Positions 46,640 to 54,987 of a stretch of 64,000 nucleotides of DNA are shown in pieces. Numbering within the stretch: the stretch's first letter is position 1; each line of letters opens with the position of its first letter. This stretch comes from Neoroseomonas eburnea (GTDB lineage Bacteria; Pseudomonadota; Alphaproteobacteria; Acetobacterales; Acetobacteraceae): assembly GCF_018129005.1 (NCBI RefSeq), contig NZ_JAAEDL010000003.1, positions 1-64,000 of the forward strand. Direction: 5' to 3'. A program made the position numbers and the translations under genes. The notes under the pieces were generated by a model, which was not told the DNA's origin, did no database searches, and saw only the letters and a program-made list of their open reading frames with translations.

Positions 46640-46955
46640 TGCCGATGCGTCATCGTCATGAGATTGTCGCTAACGCCGCGCGGCAGAGATCTCCGGCCCG
46701 CCAGCAAGCTCGGCAATGAAGGAGATGCTCCAGGTGGCGACGGTGTTGGACCGAGCGGCATGCACACGGAGCCAGCCGATCGCCGGGGGCCGGCCATCCG
46801 TGGTCCAGCGGCGTCTCTGCTGGTTGCTTGTGTGCAGCGCGTGCTCCGCCCCTGCGGCGCCGGAGCGGCCATCATGCACGCAGCGCCACTCCAGCCCATG
46901 CCTCCTGGCCGGCATCCTCATGCGGGTGTCCGAATCCAGCCGCCTGCCACCCGCT
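46640..46955. other. Intergenic region with no recognised feature
   Basis: About 315 bases between the met promoter patch and the end of the secreted-protein gene. Frames exist on both strands but have neither a ribosome site nor protein-like composition. Confidence 0.5.
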
Positions 46956-47627
46956 CTACCGCGTGGACGGACCGGCCTCGATATCCGATGTGATGACCGC
47001 CGTGTTCGGCCGGCCATCCGTCCGGTTGGCAGCGGAGGCCACCACGTTCGCCGCCGTTGGCGGCTCCACCCCAGACCCGCCCGGCTTGCCGGCGGGCGGC
47101 AGGGTGCTGGCGTAGCGGGTGCGCAGATAGGTGAGCAGCCCGAAGGGGCGTTGCGCGGCGCTCTGCTGCGGCTCGCCCTGCCGCGCCCAGCCGGGAAACC
47201 TGTCCTGCCGAAGCATCAGTTGCCGGGCCTGCGCGAGGAACGTCTCCGGCGCGACACCTTCGGCAAAGATGGCGCATTGCGTGCCGGGTTCGAGCATCAC
47301 CACGCTGAACCGACCGTGGCGGCCCTGCACCCGCCAGGCGGCGGTCTCGCGAACCGGGCCGCTGGCGCGCAGACGCTCGGCCGGCACCCGCGTCGCGCCG
47401 GCGAGTTCGGCTGCCGCGACCGCCAGCGGCGCCTCGCGCCGCGCCAGCGCGGCGATGCAGATGCGCTCGAACAGCGCGAGCGCCTCTGCACCCACCGCCT
47501 GCGCCGCGCCGGCCGCGTCGATGGGCGGCTTCGTAGTGGCCGGCTGGGCCAGGACCGGTGTTGGCGCCCCGGCTGCAACGAGGAGCATGGAGGCGCCAAT
47601 GGCCGCAAGCTGCTGCAATCTCGTCAT
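46956..47627 (-). CDS. Secreted hypothetical protein
   Basis: A 223-residue protein with a Sec signal peptide (MTRLQQLAAIGASMLLVAAG, cleavage near VLA). The mature part begins QPATTKPPID, has FERICIAALARREAPLAVAA, RWRVQ-like strands and VMLEPGTQCAIFAEGV, with two cysteines that may pair. The C-terminus is Pro/Gly-rich and probably disordered. I do not recognise a family with confidence. It is followed by no hairpin, and the next gene in the same direction lies 160 bases upstream. Confidence 0.75.
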   Translation of the reverse strand: MTRLQQLAAIGASMLLVAAGAPTPVLAQPATTKPPIDAAGAAQAVGAEALALFERICIAALARREAPLAVAAAELAGATRVPAERLRASGPVRETAAWRVQGRHGRFSVVMLEPGTQCAIFAEGVAPETFLAQARQLMLRQDRFPGWARQGEPQQSAAQRPFGLLTYLRTRYASTLPPAGKPGGSGVEPPTAANVVASAANRTDGRPNTAVITSDIEAGPSTR

Positions 47628-47663
47628 CGCGAACTCCCGGATCGGTCCGGCGGCTTCAGCATA

Positions 47664-47708
47664 GTGTCCTGATTCCGAAGTCCTGCCGACTTCGTTTTCA
47701 GGCCACTG
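47664..47708 (-). repeat. Dispersed intergenic repeat, family E, copy 3 (partial)
   Basis: Read on the minus strand, GGCCTG, GCAGGACTTCGGA and CAGGACAC follow in the same order and spacing as in the 3' half of 4265-4372. The 5' half is missing. Confidence 0.5.
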
Positions 47709-47789
47709 AAGCAGATCCCGATCAGGTGGAACCACCCGATCGGTCGGGGATGCGCAGCGGGCGCCGCCGTGCGGACCCGGGCGATGGCG

Positions 47790-48803
47790 TCAGTAGTAGG
47801 TCAGCTCCCTCGCCTTCCCGCCGAACACGCGCCAGGCCAGCACCGTGTAGGCGAGGATCACCGGCAGAACGAGCATCGCGCCGGCGAGGATGATGCTCAG
47901 GCTCTCCGGCGCGCTCGCCGCCTGCCAGATCGTCAGGCGTTCCGGCACCACATAGGGGAAGAAGGACCAGGCGAGGCCAGCGAAGAACAGCGCGAACAAC
48001 GCCACCGCGCCCCAGAAGGGCAGCCGCCGCAATGCGTCGCCGGGCAGCGGCATGTGCCGCAGCAGGCTGCCGAGTCCGAGCAGCAATCCCGCCGTCGCAG
48101 CCGGCAGCGGCGCGAGCAGCAGCATCTCGGGCAAGGCGAACCAGCGCTCAAAGATGCGCGCGCTGACCAGCGGCGTGACGACGGAGACGAGCAGGATGCC
48201 AACCGCCATCGGCCAGATGGCGGAGCGCGCCCAGCGGATGGCGCGGCGCTGCAACGCGCCCTCGGCGCGCCAGATCAGCCAGGTGGCGCCGATGAAGGCG
48301 TAGGCGATGGCAAGCCCGACCGCGGCCATCGCGGCGAAGGCGAGCGCCGCCGGGCCTTCCGCAAAGCCCAGCACGTAGCGCCCGAGCATCCAGCCCTGCG
48401 ACAGCGATGCGGCAAGCGACCCCGCGACGAAGGCATGGTCCCAGCGGCGCTTGCGGCGAGGCTCGTCGGCCTTGGCGCGGAACTCGAAGGCGACGCCGCG
48501 CAGCGTGAGCCCGGCCAGCATGATCGCGACGGCGAGGTAGAGCTCGGTCAGGATGATGCCATGCGCGGCGGGGAAGGCCACGAGCAGCAGCCCGATGCCG
48601 AGCACGAGCCAGGTCTCGTTGGCATCCCAGAAGGGGCCGATGGCGGCGATCATGCGGTCGCGATCGGCTTCCTCGGCGACGCGCGGCAGCAGGATGCCGA
48701 CGCCGAGGTCGAAGCCGTCGAGCACGACATAGGCGAGGATGGAGATGGCCATCAGCGCGGCGAAGACCACCGGCAGCCATTCGGGCGGGAGGAAGGGTGT
48801 CAT
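47790..48803 (-). CDS. cydB: Cytochrome bd-type quinol oxidase subunit II
   Basis: A 337-residue membrane protein. It starts with the family signature WLPVVFAALMAISILAYVVLDGFDLG, and VGILLPRVAEEADRDRMIAAIGPFWDANETWL is typical, with conserved Asp and Trp. About eight helices follow. The ATG overlaps the cydA stop (ATGA), as expected for a strict 1:1 subunit ratio. With subunit I it reduces O2 to water using quinol, without pumping protons. Confidence 0.96.
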   Translation of the reverse strand: MTPFLPPEWLPVVFAALMAISILAYVVLDGFDLGVGILLPRVAEEADRDRMIAAIGPFWDANETWLVLGIGLLLVAFPAAHGIILTELYLAVAIMLAGLTLRGVAFEFRAKADEPRRKRRWDHAFVAGSLAASLSQGWMLGRYVLGFAEGPAALAFAAMAAVGLAIAYAFIGATWLIWRAEGALQRRAIRWARSAIWPMAVGILLVSVVTPLVSARIFERWFALPEMLLLAPLPAATAGLLLGLGSLLRHMPLPGDALRRLPFWGAVALFALFFAGLAWSFFPYVVPERLTIWQAASAPESLSIILAGAMLVLPVILAYTVLAWRVFGGKARELTYY

Positions 48804-50134
48804 GCCGGCGCGCCTTTCGTGGCCATCGCGGGTTCGACCGCCGCGCCGCCCTTGGCGGCAAGCCGGTAGAGCGTGCCGACATAGGCCGCAAGCAGCAGCA
48901 CATAGAGGGTGAGGTACATCGCCAGCGTCGTGCCGACGCTGCCCGCCGGCACCGGGCCCGCAGCCTGCGCGGTGGTGAGCACGCCGGTCACCAGCCAGGG
49001 CTGGCGGCCGATCTCGGTGACATACCAGCCGGCGAGCGTCGCCACCCAGCCGGAGAAGGTCATGGCGACCAGCCCGCGCAGCAGCCAGCGCGGCAGCGTG
49101 CCGCGGCGCCACAGCAGGAAGGCGGCCGCCAGCCCGGCGGCGATCATCAGCAGGCCGAGCCCGACCATGACGCGGAAGGCGTAGAAGACCGGCGCGACGG
49201 GCGGGTGCGCGCCGCGGTGCTCGTTCAGCCCCGGCACCACGCCGCCCGGCTCGTGGCGCAGGATCAGGCTGGCGCCGGAGGGGATGGCGATCTCGAAGCG
49301 GTTCTCGCGCGCGGCCTCGTCCGGCACGGCGAAGAGCACGAGCGGGACATTGCCGCGCGTGTCCCAGTTCGCTTCCATCGCCGCGACCTTGGCGGGCTGG
49401 TGCTCCAGCGTGTTCAGCCCGTGCATGTCGCCGAGCAGGAGCTGCGTCGGCGCCAGCACCGCCGCCATCACGACACCCGTGCGCAGCGCCGCCGCGACCG
49501 ACGGCGCGCGGTCCCCGCGCAGCCAGCGCCAGGCCGACATGCCGGCGACCAGGAAGGCGACCGTCAGCGCCGAGGCCGTCAGCATGTGCGCGAGGCGATA
49601 GGGGAAGGACGGGTTGAAGACGATCGCCCACCAGTCGGTCGCATGCGCCACGCCGTCGCGCATCTCGAAGCCCTGCGGCGTCTGCATCCAGGAATTCAGC
49701 GCGAGGATCCAGAAGGCGCTCATCGTCGTGCCGAAGGCGACGAGGAAGGTCGCGCCGGTGTGCAGCCAGCCCGGCACCCGGCGGTAGCCGAACAGCATGA
49801 TCGAGAGGAAGGTCGCCTCGAGGAAGAAGGCGGTGATGATCTCATAGGCGAGCAGCGGCCCGGCGATGTTGCCGACATGCTGCATGTAGCCCGGCCAGTT
49901 GGTGCCGAACTGGAAGGACATGGTGATGCCGGAGACCACGCCCATCGCGAAGGAGAGCGCGAAGACCTTCACCCAGAAGCGATAGGCCTCCATCCATTTC
50001 CCGTCGCCGGTCGCGCCGAAGCGCAGCTTGAAGAACAGCAGCACCCAGCCGAGCGCGATGGTGATGGTGGGGAACATGATGTGGAAGGAGATGTTCGCCG
50101 CGAACTGGATGCGGGCGAGGATCACGGGGTCCAT
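48800..50134 (-). CDS. cydA: Cytochrome bd-type quinol oxidase subunit I (CioA-like, short Q-loop)
   Basis: A 444-residue haem-bearing subunit. Haem ligands can be placed in ANISFHIMFPTITIALGW (His), LAHMLTASALTVAFL (His) and FAMGVVSGITMSFQFGTNW (Met region). GRQPWLV is conserved. At 444 residues it lacks the Q-loop insert of E. coli CydA (522), so it belongs with cyanide-insensitive (Cio) oxidases. The start is three bases after the gbsR-like stop. A perfect FNR box upstream suggests induction at low oxygen. Confidence 0.95.
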   Translation of the reverse strand: MDPVILARIQFAANISFHIMFPTITIALGWVLLFFKLRFGATGDGKWMEAYRFWVKVFALSFAMGVVSGITMSFQFGTNWPGYMQHVGNIAGPLLAYEIITAFFLEATFLSIMLFGYRRVPGWLHTGATFLVAFGTTMSAFWILALNSWMQTPQGFEMRDGVAHATDWWAIVFNPSFPYRLAHMLTASALTVAFLVAGMSAWRWLRGDRAPSVAAALRTGVVMAAVLAPTQLLLGDMHGLNTLEHQPAKVAAMEANWDTRGNVPLVLFAVPDEAARENRFEIAIPSGASLILRHEPGGVVPGLNEHRGAHPPVAPVFYAFRVMVGLGLLMIAAGLAAAFLLWRRGTLPRWLLRGLVAMTFSGWVATLAGWYVTEIGRQPWLVTGVLTTAQAAGPVPAGSVGTTLAMYLTLYVLLLAAYVGTLYRLAAKGGAAVEPAMATKGAPA

Positions 50135-50137
50135 GGC

Positions 50138-50701
50138 TCAGCTCTCCTTCCTGCCGCGGACCAGGCCGACGACCTTGTCCTTGGCTTCGAGCAGGCGCGT
50201 CACCCTGGCGCCGAGGGCCAGCAGCGCCGCGAGGCGTTCGGTCTCCAGCCGCTTCACGTCCTCGTACCAGGTGGTGAGGCGATCGATCAGGCCGTGCATC
50301 TCGGCCATGCGCGCCTGGGCGTGGCGTTCCTCCTCGCTGCCGGGGGTCTGCATGAGCAGCTCGCGCAGAACGGAGAGGGTCGGGTCGACCTCGCGCTTCT
50401 TCCGCTCCTCCGCCAGCACGCGGAGGATCTGCCAGACGTCGTCGGGCGTGGTGAAATGGTCGCGCCGGTCGTCCGGGATGTGCTTCGGCAGCACCAGGTT
50501 CCAGGCCTGCAACTCCCGCAGGCCCATCGAGACGTTGGAGCGGGACACGCCGAGCGCGTCCACGATATCGTCCGCGCAGAGCGGCCGGGGGGAGACGTAG
50601 AGCAGCGCATAGATCTGCCCGACGGTGCGGTTGATGCCCCAGCGGGACCCCATTTCACCGAAATGGAGCACGAAGGACTGGACGAGCGGCGGAAGGTTCA
50701 T
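50138..50701 (-). CDS. GbsR/MarR-family transcriptional regulator
   Basis: A 187-residue protein. The winged helix covers about residues 15-85: WGINRTVGQIYALLYVSPRP, LCADDIVDALGVSRSNVSMG and the wing KHIPDDRRDHFTTPDD. The C-terminal half is helical and likely forms the dimer interface (HGLIDRLTTWYEDVKRLE). It opens the operon with cydA and cydB. A perfect 22-bp palindrome ends 11 bases upstream of its start codon and is the natural autoregulatory operator. Confidence 0.9.
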   Translation of the reverse strand: MNLPPLVQSFVLHFGEMGSRWGINRTVGQIYALLYVSPRPLCADDIVDALGVSRSNVSMGLRELQAWNLVLPKHIPDDRRDHFTTPDDVWQILRVLAEERKKREVDPTLSVLRELLMQTPGSEEERHAQARMAEMHGLIDRLTTWYEDVKRLETERLAALLALGARVTRLLEAKDKVVGLVRGRKES

Positions 50702-50711
50702 GACGGACCGT

Positions 50712-50733
50712 GATTTCAGAACTTTCTGAAATC
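50712..50733. promoter_or_regulatory. 22-bp palindromic operator upstream of the gbsR-cydAB operon
   Basis: Perfect inverted repeat with arms GATTTCAGAA and TTCTGAAATC around CT. Its location between the FNR box and the regulator gene points to binding by the GbsR-like protein. Confidence 0.65.
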
Positions 50734-50744
50734 TATGTCCGTAT

Positions 50745-50758
50745 TTGATTCAGATCAA
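50745..50758. promoter_or_regulatory. FNR/Anr box upstream of the gbsR-cydAB operon
   Basis: TTGATTCAGATCAA, an exact match to TTGAT-N4-ATCAA. It is centred at 50751.5. A class II position (-41.5) would put the transcript start near 50710 on the minus strand. Confidence 0.75.
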
Positions 50759-50872
50759 GGCCGCCCCGTGACCGCTGCAACGCCCTCCCCTCCCCCGCAG
50801 ACGCGAAGGTCAGGCGGTGGCGACGCTCGTGCATGGCGCTTGCCGCGCCAGATGCGGCGCGTGACGTGCCGA

Positions 50873-50921
50873 GGGGGCTTTGCCCCCTCGAACTCCCCCA
50901 GCAGGGGACACGGTCCCCTGC
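50873..50921. repeat. GC hairpin cluster in the 50.7-51.2 kb intergenic region
   Basis: Two stems, CGAGGGGGC/GCCCCCTCG (about 50873-50890) and CAGGGGAC/GTCCCCTG (about 50901-50920). The region 50702-51163 holds no gene: only the operator, the FNR box, these hairpins and a family R repeat. Confidence 0.6.
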
Positions 50922-50935
50922 ACCCGCGGGTACGC

Positions 50936-51076
50936 AATACCAAGGGCACGAGCCATTGACTCGTGCCGAGGCCGCGAATGTGGTCCGACGAAGCCAAGCA
51001 AACCGGAGGTTTGCGCCCGGCGCCTGAGGGCACGAAACGGCCGATGCCAGCGGTCGCGAATGGCGGCCGTTGGTAC
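50936..51076 (+). repeat. MITE-like repeat, family R, copy near the peroxiredoxin genes
   Basis: About 141 bases that align by eye with 59732-59896. Shared parts are ATACCAA, the GGCACGAG..CTCGTGCC hairpin, GAAGCCAAGCAAACCGGAGG, TTTGCGCCCGGCG, TGCCAGCGGTCGCGAA, and a GGTAC end. It is about 24 bases shorter, missing the CCGCCGGCAGTCC segment. Confidence 0.75.
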
Positions 51077-51163
51077 AGGTCGTGGTTTCCAAAGGCCCAG
51101 CGGCCTTGGCGGGGAGGCCCGAGAGAGCCGGAACCCCATTCGGCACGCCCCCAGGGAAGCCTT

Positions 51164-51430
51164 CTAGGCCAGCCCCTCGCCCTTCAGGTTGCGCCGCACG
51201 CGCTGGCGCGCGGGTCGCAGCGCCGCTGCCGCCACCGCGGCCGGCTCGGCGCCACGGGCGATCGCAAAGCCCGCGGCCAGCGCACCCTGCGCGAAGGCGT
51301 GCTGCTTCTCCACCACCATGCGCGCGAGCGCCGGCCCTGCATTGTGCGGCTCCGCCCACAGCGCGAAGCTGCGGCGAAGCATCACGGTCTGCGCTTCCGC
51401 GAAGAAGCGCCAGGTGCCGTAGACCGTCAA
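51164..51430 (-). CDS. Small conserved-looking protein coupled to peroxiredoxin
   Basis: An 88-residue protein that starts at a TTG overlapping the peroxiredoxin stop (TTGA). The sequence begins MTVYGTWRFFAEAQTVMLRR and is Ala-rich and helical (VVEKQHAFAQGALAAGFAIARG), ending basic (RQRVRRNLKGEGLA). The composition and length recall phasin-like small helical proteins, but I cannot assign a family. Overlap with the peroxiredoxin gene suggests joint translation. Another possible start is the ATG at codon 17. Confidence 0.6.
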   Translation of the reverse strand: MTVYGTWRFFAEAQTVMLRRSFALWAEPHNAGPALARMVVEKQHAFAQGALAAGFAIARGAEPAAVAAAALRPARQRVRRNLKGEGLA

Positions 51431-51909
51431 AGCGCCGCCAGCACTGCCTGGCCGCTGCTGACCTCGAAGGCGCCGGGGGCTTCGATGGCGATGTGCGTCA
51501 CCTTGCCGTCCTTCGCCACCAGCGCGAAGCGCTGACAACGGACGCCGAGGCCGCGCGCCGTCAGGTCGAATTCGAGGCCCATCGCCTTGGTGAACATCGC
51601 CGAACCATCCGCGATCATCGCGATCTGGTCGGTGATGCCCTGGTCCTTTGCCCAGGCGCCCATGACGAAGGCGTCGTTCACCGCCATGCAGGCGATGGCA
51701 TCGACGCCCTTGGCCTTCAGCGCCGCGGCGTTGTCGACAAAGCTCGGCAGATGCTTCGCCGAGCAGGTCGGGGTGAAGGCGCCTGGCACGCCGAACAGCG
51801 CGACGGTACGGCCCTTGAAGAACTCGCCCGTGTCCACTTCCTTCGGGCCCTCGACGGTGGCCTGCATGACCTTCATCGCCGGGATCGCGTCGCCCACACT
51901 GATCGGCAT
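51427..51909 (-). CDS. Peroxiredoxin (Prx5/AhpE-like thioredoxin-fold)
   Basis: A 160-residue thiol peroxidase starting MPISVGDAIPAMKVMQ. The peroxidatic cysteine is C49 in GVPGAFTPTCSAKHLP, the Prx5 signature; C74 (AIACMAVND) and a third cysteine (GVRCQRF) are candidates for resolving roles. It reduces peroxides using thioredoxin or glutaredoxin. It is divergent from yqgE, with about 100 bases between. Its stop overlaps the start of the 88-residue gene. Confidence 0.95.
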   Translation of the reverse strand: MPISVGDAIPAMKVMQATVEGPKEVDTGEFFKGRTVALFGVPGAFTPTCSAKHLPSFVDNAAALKAKGVDAIACMAVNDAFVMGAWAKDQGITDQIAMIADGSAMFTKAMGLEFDLTARGLGVRCQRFALVAKDGKVTHIAIEAPGAFEVSSGQAVLAAL

Positions 51910-52012
51910 GTCTTCCTCCTCGCTGCCCCTTCGCATGTAGCCTGTGCCGGGGAACCTGTCATCGGGGCGGCCGAGCCTTGCGGGAGGAGCCTTGCTGCTC
52001 CAAGTGAGGGGC

Positions 52013-52603
52013 ATGGCCACCTCGTCCAGCCCCCTGCCGGAACCTGCCGGCGGCTACCTCGCCGGTCACCTGCTGATCGCGATGCCGGGCATGCAGGACC
52101 CGCGCTTCGACCACAGCGTCGTCTGCCTCTGCGCCCATTCGGCGGACGGGGCGATGGGGCTGATCGTGAACCGGCCGCTCTCGGGCATGGCCTTCGATGA
52201 CCTTCTGCGGCAGCTCAAGCTCGAACCGGTGCCGCCCCAGCGGCGCATCCGCATGGTCTCGGGCGGCCCGGTCGAGGCCGGCCGCGGCTTCGTGCTGCAC
52301 ACCGACGACTGGTCGACCGAGGGCAGCATGCCCGTCGTGCCCGGCCTGACGCTGACCGCGAGTCTCGACATCCTGAAGGCGGTCGCGACCGGCGGCGGCC
52401 CGCGGGAGGGCGTGCTGGCGCTCGGCTATGCCGGCTGGGCGCCGGGGCAGCTCGAGGACGAGATCCAGCGCAATGCCTGGCTCAGCGTGCCGGCGGATGA
52501 GGCGCTGGTGTTCAATGCCGATACCGGCCGCACCTGGGAAGCGGCGCTCGCCAAGCTGCGCGTCGATCCCGCACTGCTGTCCGGCGCCGCCGGCCACGCC
52601 TGA
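52013..52603 (+). CDS. YqgE/AlgH family protein (UPF0301)
   Basis: A 196-residue protein starting MATSSSPLPEPAGGYLAGHL. Family marks are LLIAMPGMQDPRFDHSVV, GAMGLIVNRPL, VSGGPVEAGRGFVLH and GYAGWAPGQLEDEI. The family is widespread and often associated with folate or nucleotide pathways by position, but its function is not established. The cupin gene follows by 15 bases, so the two may be co-transcribed. Confidence 0.94.
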   Translation: MATSSSPLPEPAGGYLAGHLLIAMPGMQDPRFDHSVVCLCAHSADGAMGLIVNRPLSGMAFDDLLRQLKLEPVPPQRRIRMVSGGPVEAGRGFVLHTDDWSTEGSMPVVPGLTLTASLDILKAVATGGGPREGVLALGYAGWAPGQLEDEIQRNAWLSVPADEALVFNADTGRTWEAALAKLRVDPALLSGAAGHA

Positions 52604-52618
52604 AGGACCCCATCCAGC

Positions 52619-52960
52619 ATGCAGATGTCTTCCATCGCCTTCGACACCACCGACTGGTCGAAGGTCGAACCGACGCACCACGCCGGCGAGCAGGGCGAGG
52701 CGCTGTGGCGCACCCGCCATGTCGGCCCGGAGGGGAACCAGATCCGCGTGCGCATGGTCGAGTATTCGCCCGGCTACGTCTCCGACCACTGGTGCCGGAA
52801 GGGGCATGTGCTGCTGGTACTGGACGGAGAGCTGGAGACGACGCTCGCCGACGGCCGTGTCTTCACGCTGAAGCCGGGCATGTCCTACCAGGTGGCGGAC
52901 GGGGCGGAGCCGCACCGCTCGCGCACCGCGACGGGCGCGCGGCTGTTCATCGTGGATTAG
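52619..52960 (+). CDS. DHCW-motif cupin-fold protein
   Basis: A 113-residue single cupin. Core motifs are SDHWCRKGHVLLVLDGELET, which includes the metal-site His and the Asp-His-Trp-Cys signature, and KPGMSYQVADGAEPHRS for the second motif. The start at 52619 gives MQMSSIAFDTTDW; an ATG at 52625 is equally possible. No enzymatic activity is established for the family. Confidence 0.9.
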   Translation: MQMSSIAFDTTDWSKVEPTHHAGEQGEALWRTRHVGPEGNQIRVRMVEYSPGYVSDHWCRKGHVLLVLDGELETTLADGRVFTLKPGMSYQVADGAEPHRSRTATGARLFIVD

Positions 52961-53018
52961 CGGATGGCCCGCCGGCGCCTCCGATAGGGGCGCCGCCGTT
53001 GCCGGCTCCAGGACCGCG

Positions 53019-53390
53019 CTACTGCCTGGCACTTTGGCGCGTCACGCCCGTCGCCCAGGCGATGCCGACGACCGCGCCCTTCATGAAGGGCAAGGTGGCG
53101 ATGGTGACCACCGTGATCAGCGGCAGCCAGATCGCGAACTGCACCCACATCGCCGGCGCCCAGGCCTTGTCCAGCCAGAACATGAACGGAAGGATGAAGT
53201 GGCCGACGAGCAGCAGCGTCAGGTAGGGCGGCGCATCGTCGGACGGATAGATGGTGTTGTCCGCGCCGCAGACCTCGCACCGCGGGCTCACCTTCAGGAA
53301 GCGGGTGAAGAGCCGCCCTTCGCCGCAATGCGGGCAGCGCAGGCGCAGCCCCCGGCCTAGGCCTTCGGCAACCCTGGACCTCTCGGTCAT
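53019..53390 (-). CDS. DUF983 membrane protein with zinc ribbon
   Basis: A 123-residue protein starting MTERSRVAEGLGRGLRLRCP. A zinc ribbon is formed by CPHCGEG and CEVCGAD (residues 19-45). Two membrane helices follow (YLTLLLVGHFILPFMFWLD and FAIWLPLITVVTIATLPFM). Members are often found near cytochrome oxidase or peroxiredoxin genes in alphaproteobacteria; the function is unknown. It is divergent from the MocR gene, and the direct repeats lie between them. Confidence 0.92.
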   Translation of the reverse strand: MTERSRVAEGLGRGLRLRCPHCGEGRLFTRFLKVSPRCEVCGADNTIYPSDDAPPYLTLLLVGHFILPFMFWLDKAWAPAMWVQFAIWLPLITVVTIATLPFMKGAVVGIAWATGVTRQSARQ

Positions 53391-53434
53391 CTGCGTCTCC
53401 GTTCCGGCGGCTCTTCCGGGTGAGCCGCCATTGC

Positions 53435-53464
53435 CATACAATTATCGTCGATATACATACAATT
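53435..53464. promoter_or_regulatory. Direct repeats (CATACAATT x2) upstream of the mocR-type gene
   Basis: CATACAATT occurs at 53435-53443 and 53456-53464, 21 bases apart (two helical turns), in an AT-rich patch between the DUF983 and MocR genes. MocR regulators commonly bind direct repeats in their own promoters. Confidence 0.5.
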
Positions 53465-53512
53465 TGCCCGGTTTCCAGGGCATTTATATGGATTGCATGG
53501 CTTGATCGCAAG

Positions 53513-54931
53513 ATGACCCGCACGATGAATGCACCGCCCTGGACGCGTCGGATCGACGATCAGGAAGGGCCGATCTACCTCGCCATCGCCGAGGCGATCG
53601 GCGCCGCCATCGCGGCCGGCGAGATCCGCGGCGGCGAAAGGCTGCCGACCCATCGCGCGCTGGCCGAGGCGCTCGGCGTCGACCTGACCACCGTCACGCG
53701 CGCCTATGCCGAGGCGCGGCGGCGCGGCCTGCTGCAGGCCACGGTCGGCCGCGGCACCTTCGTGCGGCAGGAGACGGCGGTGCCATCGCCGCGCGCCGGG
53801 GCGCAGGACGGCCCCGTCGACCTCGGCATGAACCTGCCGCCGCTTCCGGCCGAGCTCGCCCTGCCCGACCTGTTGCAGCGGGGCCTGGCTCGTCTTCTGG
53901 CCGGGCCCGACACGGCGGATCTCCTGACCTACCGCACCGGCGCCGGCGCCACGGCGGAGCGGGCGGCGGGAGCGACCTGGCTGCGGCCGACGCTCGGCGA
54001 GGTGGCGGCGGAGCGCGTGCTGGTCTCCCCGGGGGCGCAGCCGGCGTTGCTGGCCGTGCTCGGCGCCGTCGCCGGGGCCGGCGAGACCGTGCTGACCGAT
54101 GCGCTGACCTATCCGGGCATCCGCGGAGCGGCGGCGCAGCTCGGGGTCCGGCTGCTCGGCGTGGCCGGGGACGCCGAGGGGCTGCTGCCCGAGGCCGTCG
54201 AGGCAGCATGCCGGATGGGGTCCAGGTCCAAGGCGCTCTACTGCGTGCCGACCATGCACAACCCGACCGCCGTCACCATGACCCTGGCGCGACGCCGGGC
54301 CATCGCCGAGGTGGCACGCCGGCACGGGCTGCGCGTGATCGAGGATGACGCCTACGGGTTGTTGCCCGCCTCGCCGCTGCCGGCGATCGCCTCCCTCGCG
54401 CCGGAGATCTGCTTCCACGTCGCGACGGTGTCGAAGGTGCTCTCGCCGGCGCTGCGCGTCGCGTATCTGGCGGTGCCCGATGCGCGCAGCGCGGCGCAGA
54501 TCGCGGCGGTGCTGCGCGCCAATGTGCTGATGGCCTCGCCGCTGCTGACAGGGCTGATGGCGGCCTGGGTGCGGGACGGCACGGCGGGCACGATCCTCGC
54601 CGCGATCCGGCGCGAATGCGTCGCGCGCCAGAGGATCGCACGGGACATCCTGGAGGCTGGCAGCTTCGACGCCCATCCCGAAGGGCTGCACCTGTGGCTC
54701 CGGCTGCCGGAGCGATGGGATCGCCTGCACTTCGCGGCGCATCTCCGGCGCCAGGGGCTGGCGGTCGTGCCGAGCGACGCCTTCGCGGTCGATCCGTCCG
54801 CGCCGCCGGTGGGCGCGGTGCGGCTTTCGCTCGGTGCGGCGCCGAGCCGCGAGGCGCTGCGGGGCGCCCTGCGCTCCGTCGCCGAGGCGCTGCGGTCGGA
54901 GGCAGCGCTGCCTTTCGCGGAGGTCGTCTGA
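53513..54931 (+). CDS. MocR-family transcriptional regulator (GntR wHTH plus PLP aminotransferase fold)
   Basis: A 472-residue fusion. Residues 15-85 are a GntR winged helix (GGERLPTHRALAEALGVDLT and VTRAYAEARRRGLL). From about 110 on it is a fold-type I aminotransferase domain with the PLP lysine in HVATVSKVLSPALRVAYL, and NPTA in VPTMHNPTAVTMT. Such proteins sense amino acids or B6 vitamers through PLP chemistry and control neighbouring genes. Longer upstream starts would read through the operator region. Confidence 0.93.
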   Translation: MTRTMNAPPWTRRIDDQEGPIYLAIAEAIGAAIAAGEIRGGERLPTHRALAEALGVDLTTVTRAYAEARRRGLLQATVGRGTFVRQETAVPSPRAGAQDGPVDLGMNLPPLPAELALPDLLQRGLARLLAGPDTADLLTYRTGAGATAERAAGATWLRPTLGEVAAERVLVSPGAQPALLAVLGAVAGAGETVLTDALTYPGIRGAAAQLGVRLLGVAGDAEGLLPEAVEAACRMGSRSKALYCVPTMHNPTAVTMTLARRRAIAEVARRHGLRVIEDDAYGLLPASPLPAIASLAPEICFHVATVSKVLSPALRVAYLAVPDARSAAQIAAVLRANVLMASPLLTGLMAAWVRDGTAGTILAAIRRECVARQRIARDILEAGSFDAHPEGLHLWLRLPERWDRLHFAAHLRRQGLAVVPSDAFAVDPSAPPVGAVRLSLGAAPSREALRGALRSVAEALRSEAALPFAEVV

Positions 54932-54987
54932 CGGAGACGGACCGCCAGGGGGGCGGCAGGCTCCGTTCAGCCTTGTCGGCGCGCCGC

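Noticed and set aside
46716..47672. 318-codon plus-strand frame opposite the secreted protein
   Set aside because: No ribosome site or domain; the minus-strand frame has a signal peptide and better composition.
48797..50713. 638-codon open frame on the plus strand
   Set aside because: Antisense of cydA and the gbsR-like gene; Arg/Gly/His-rich without any motif.
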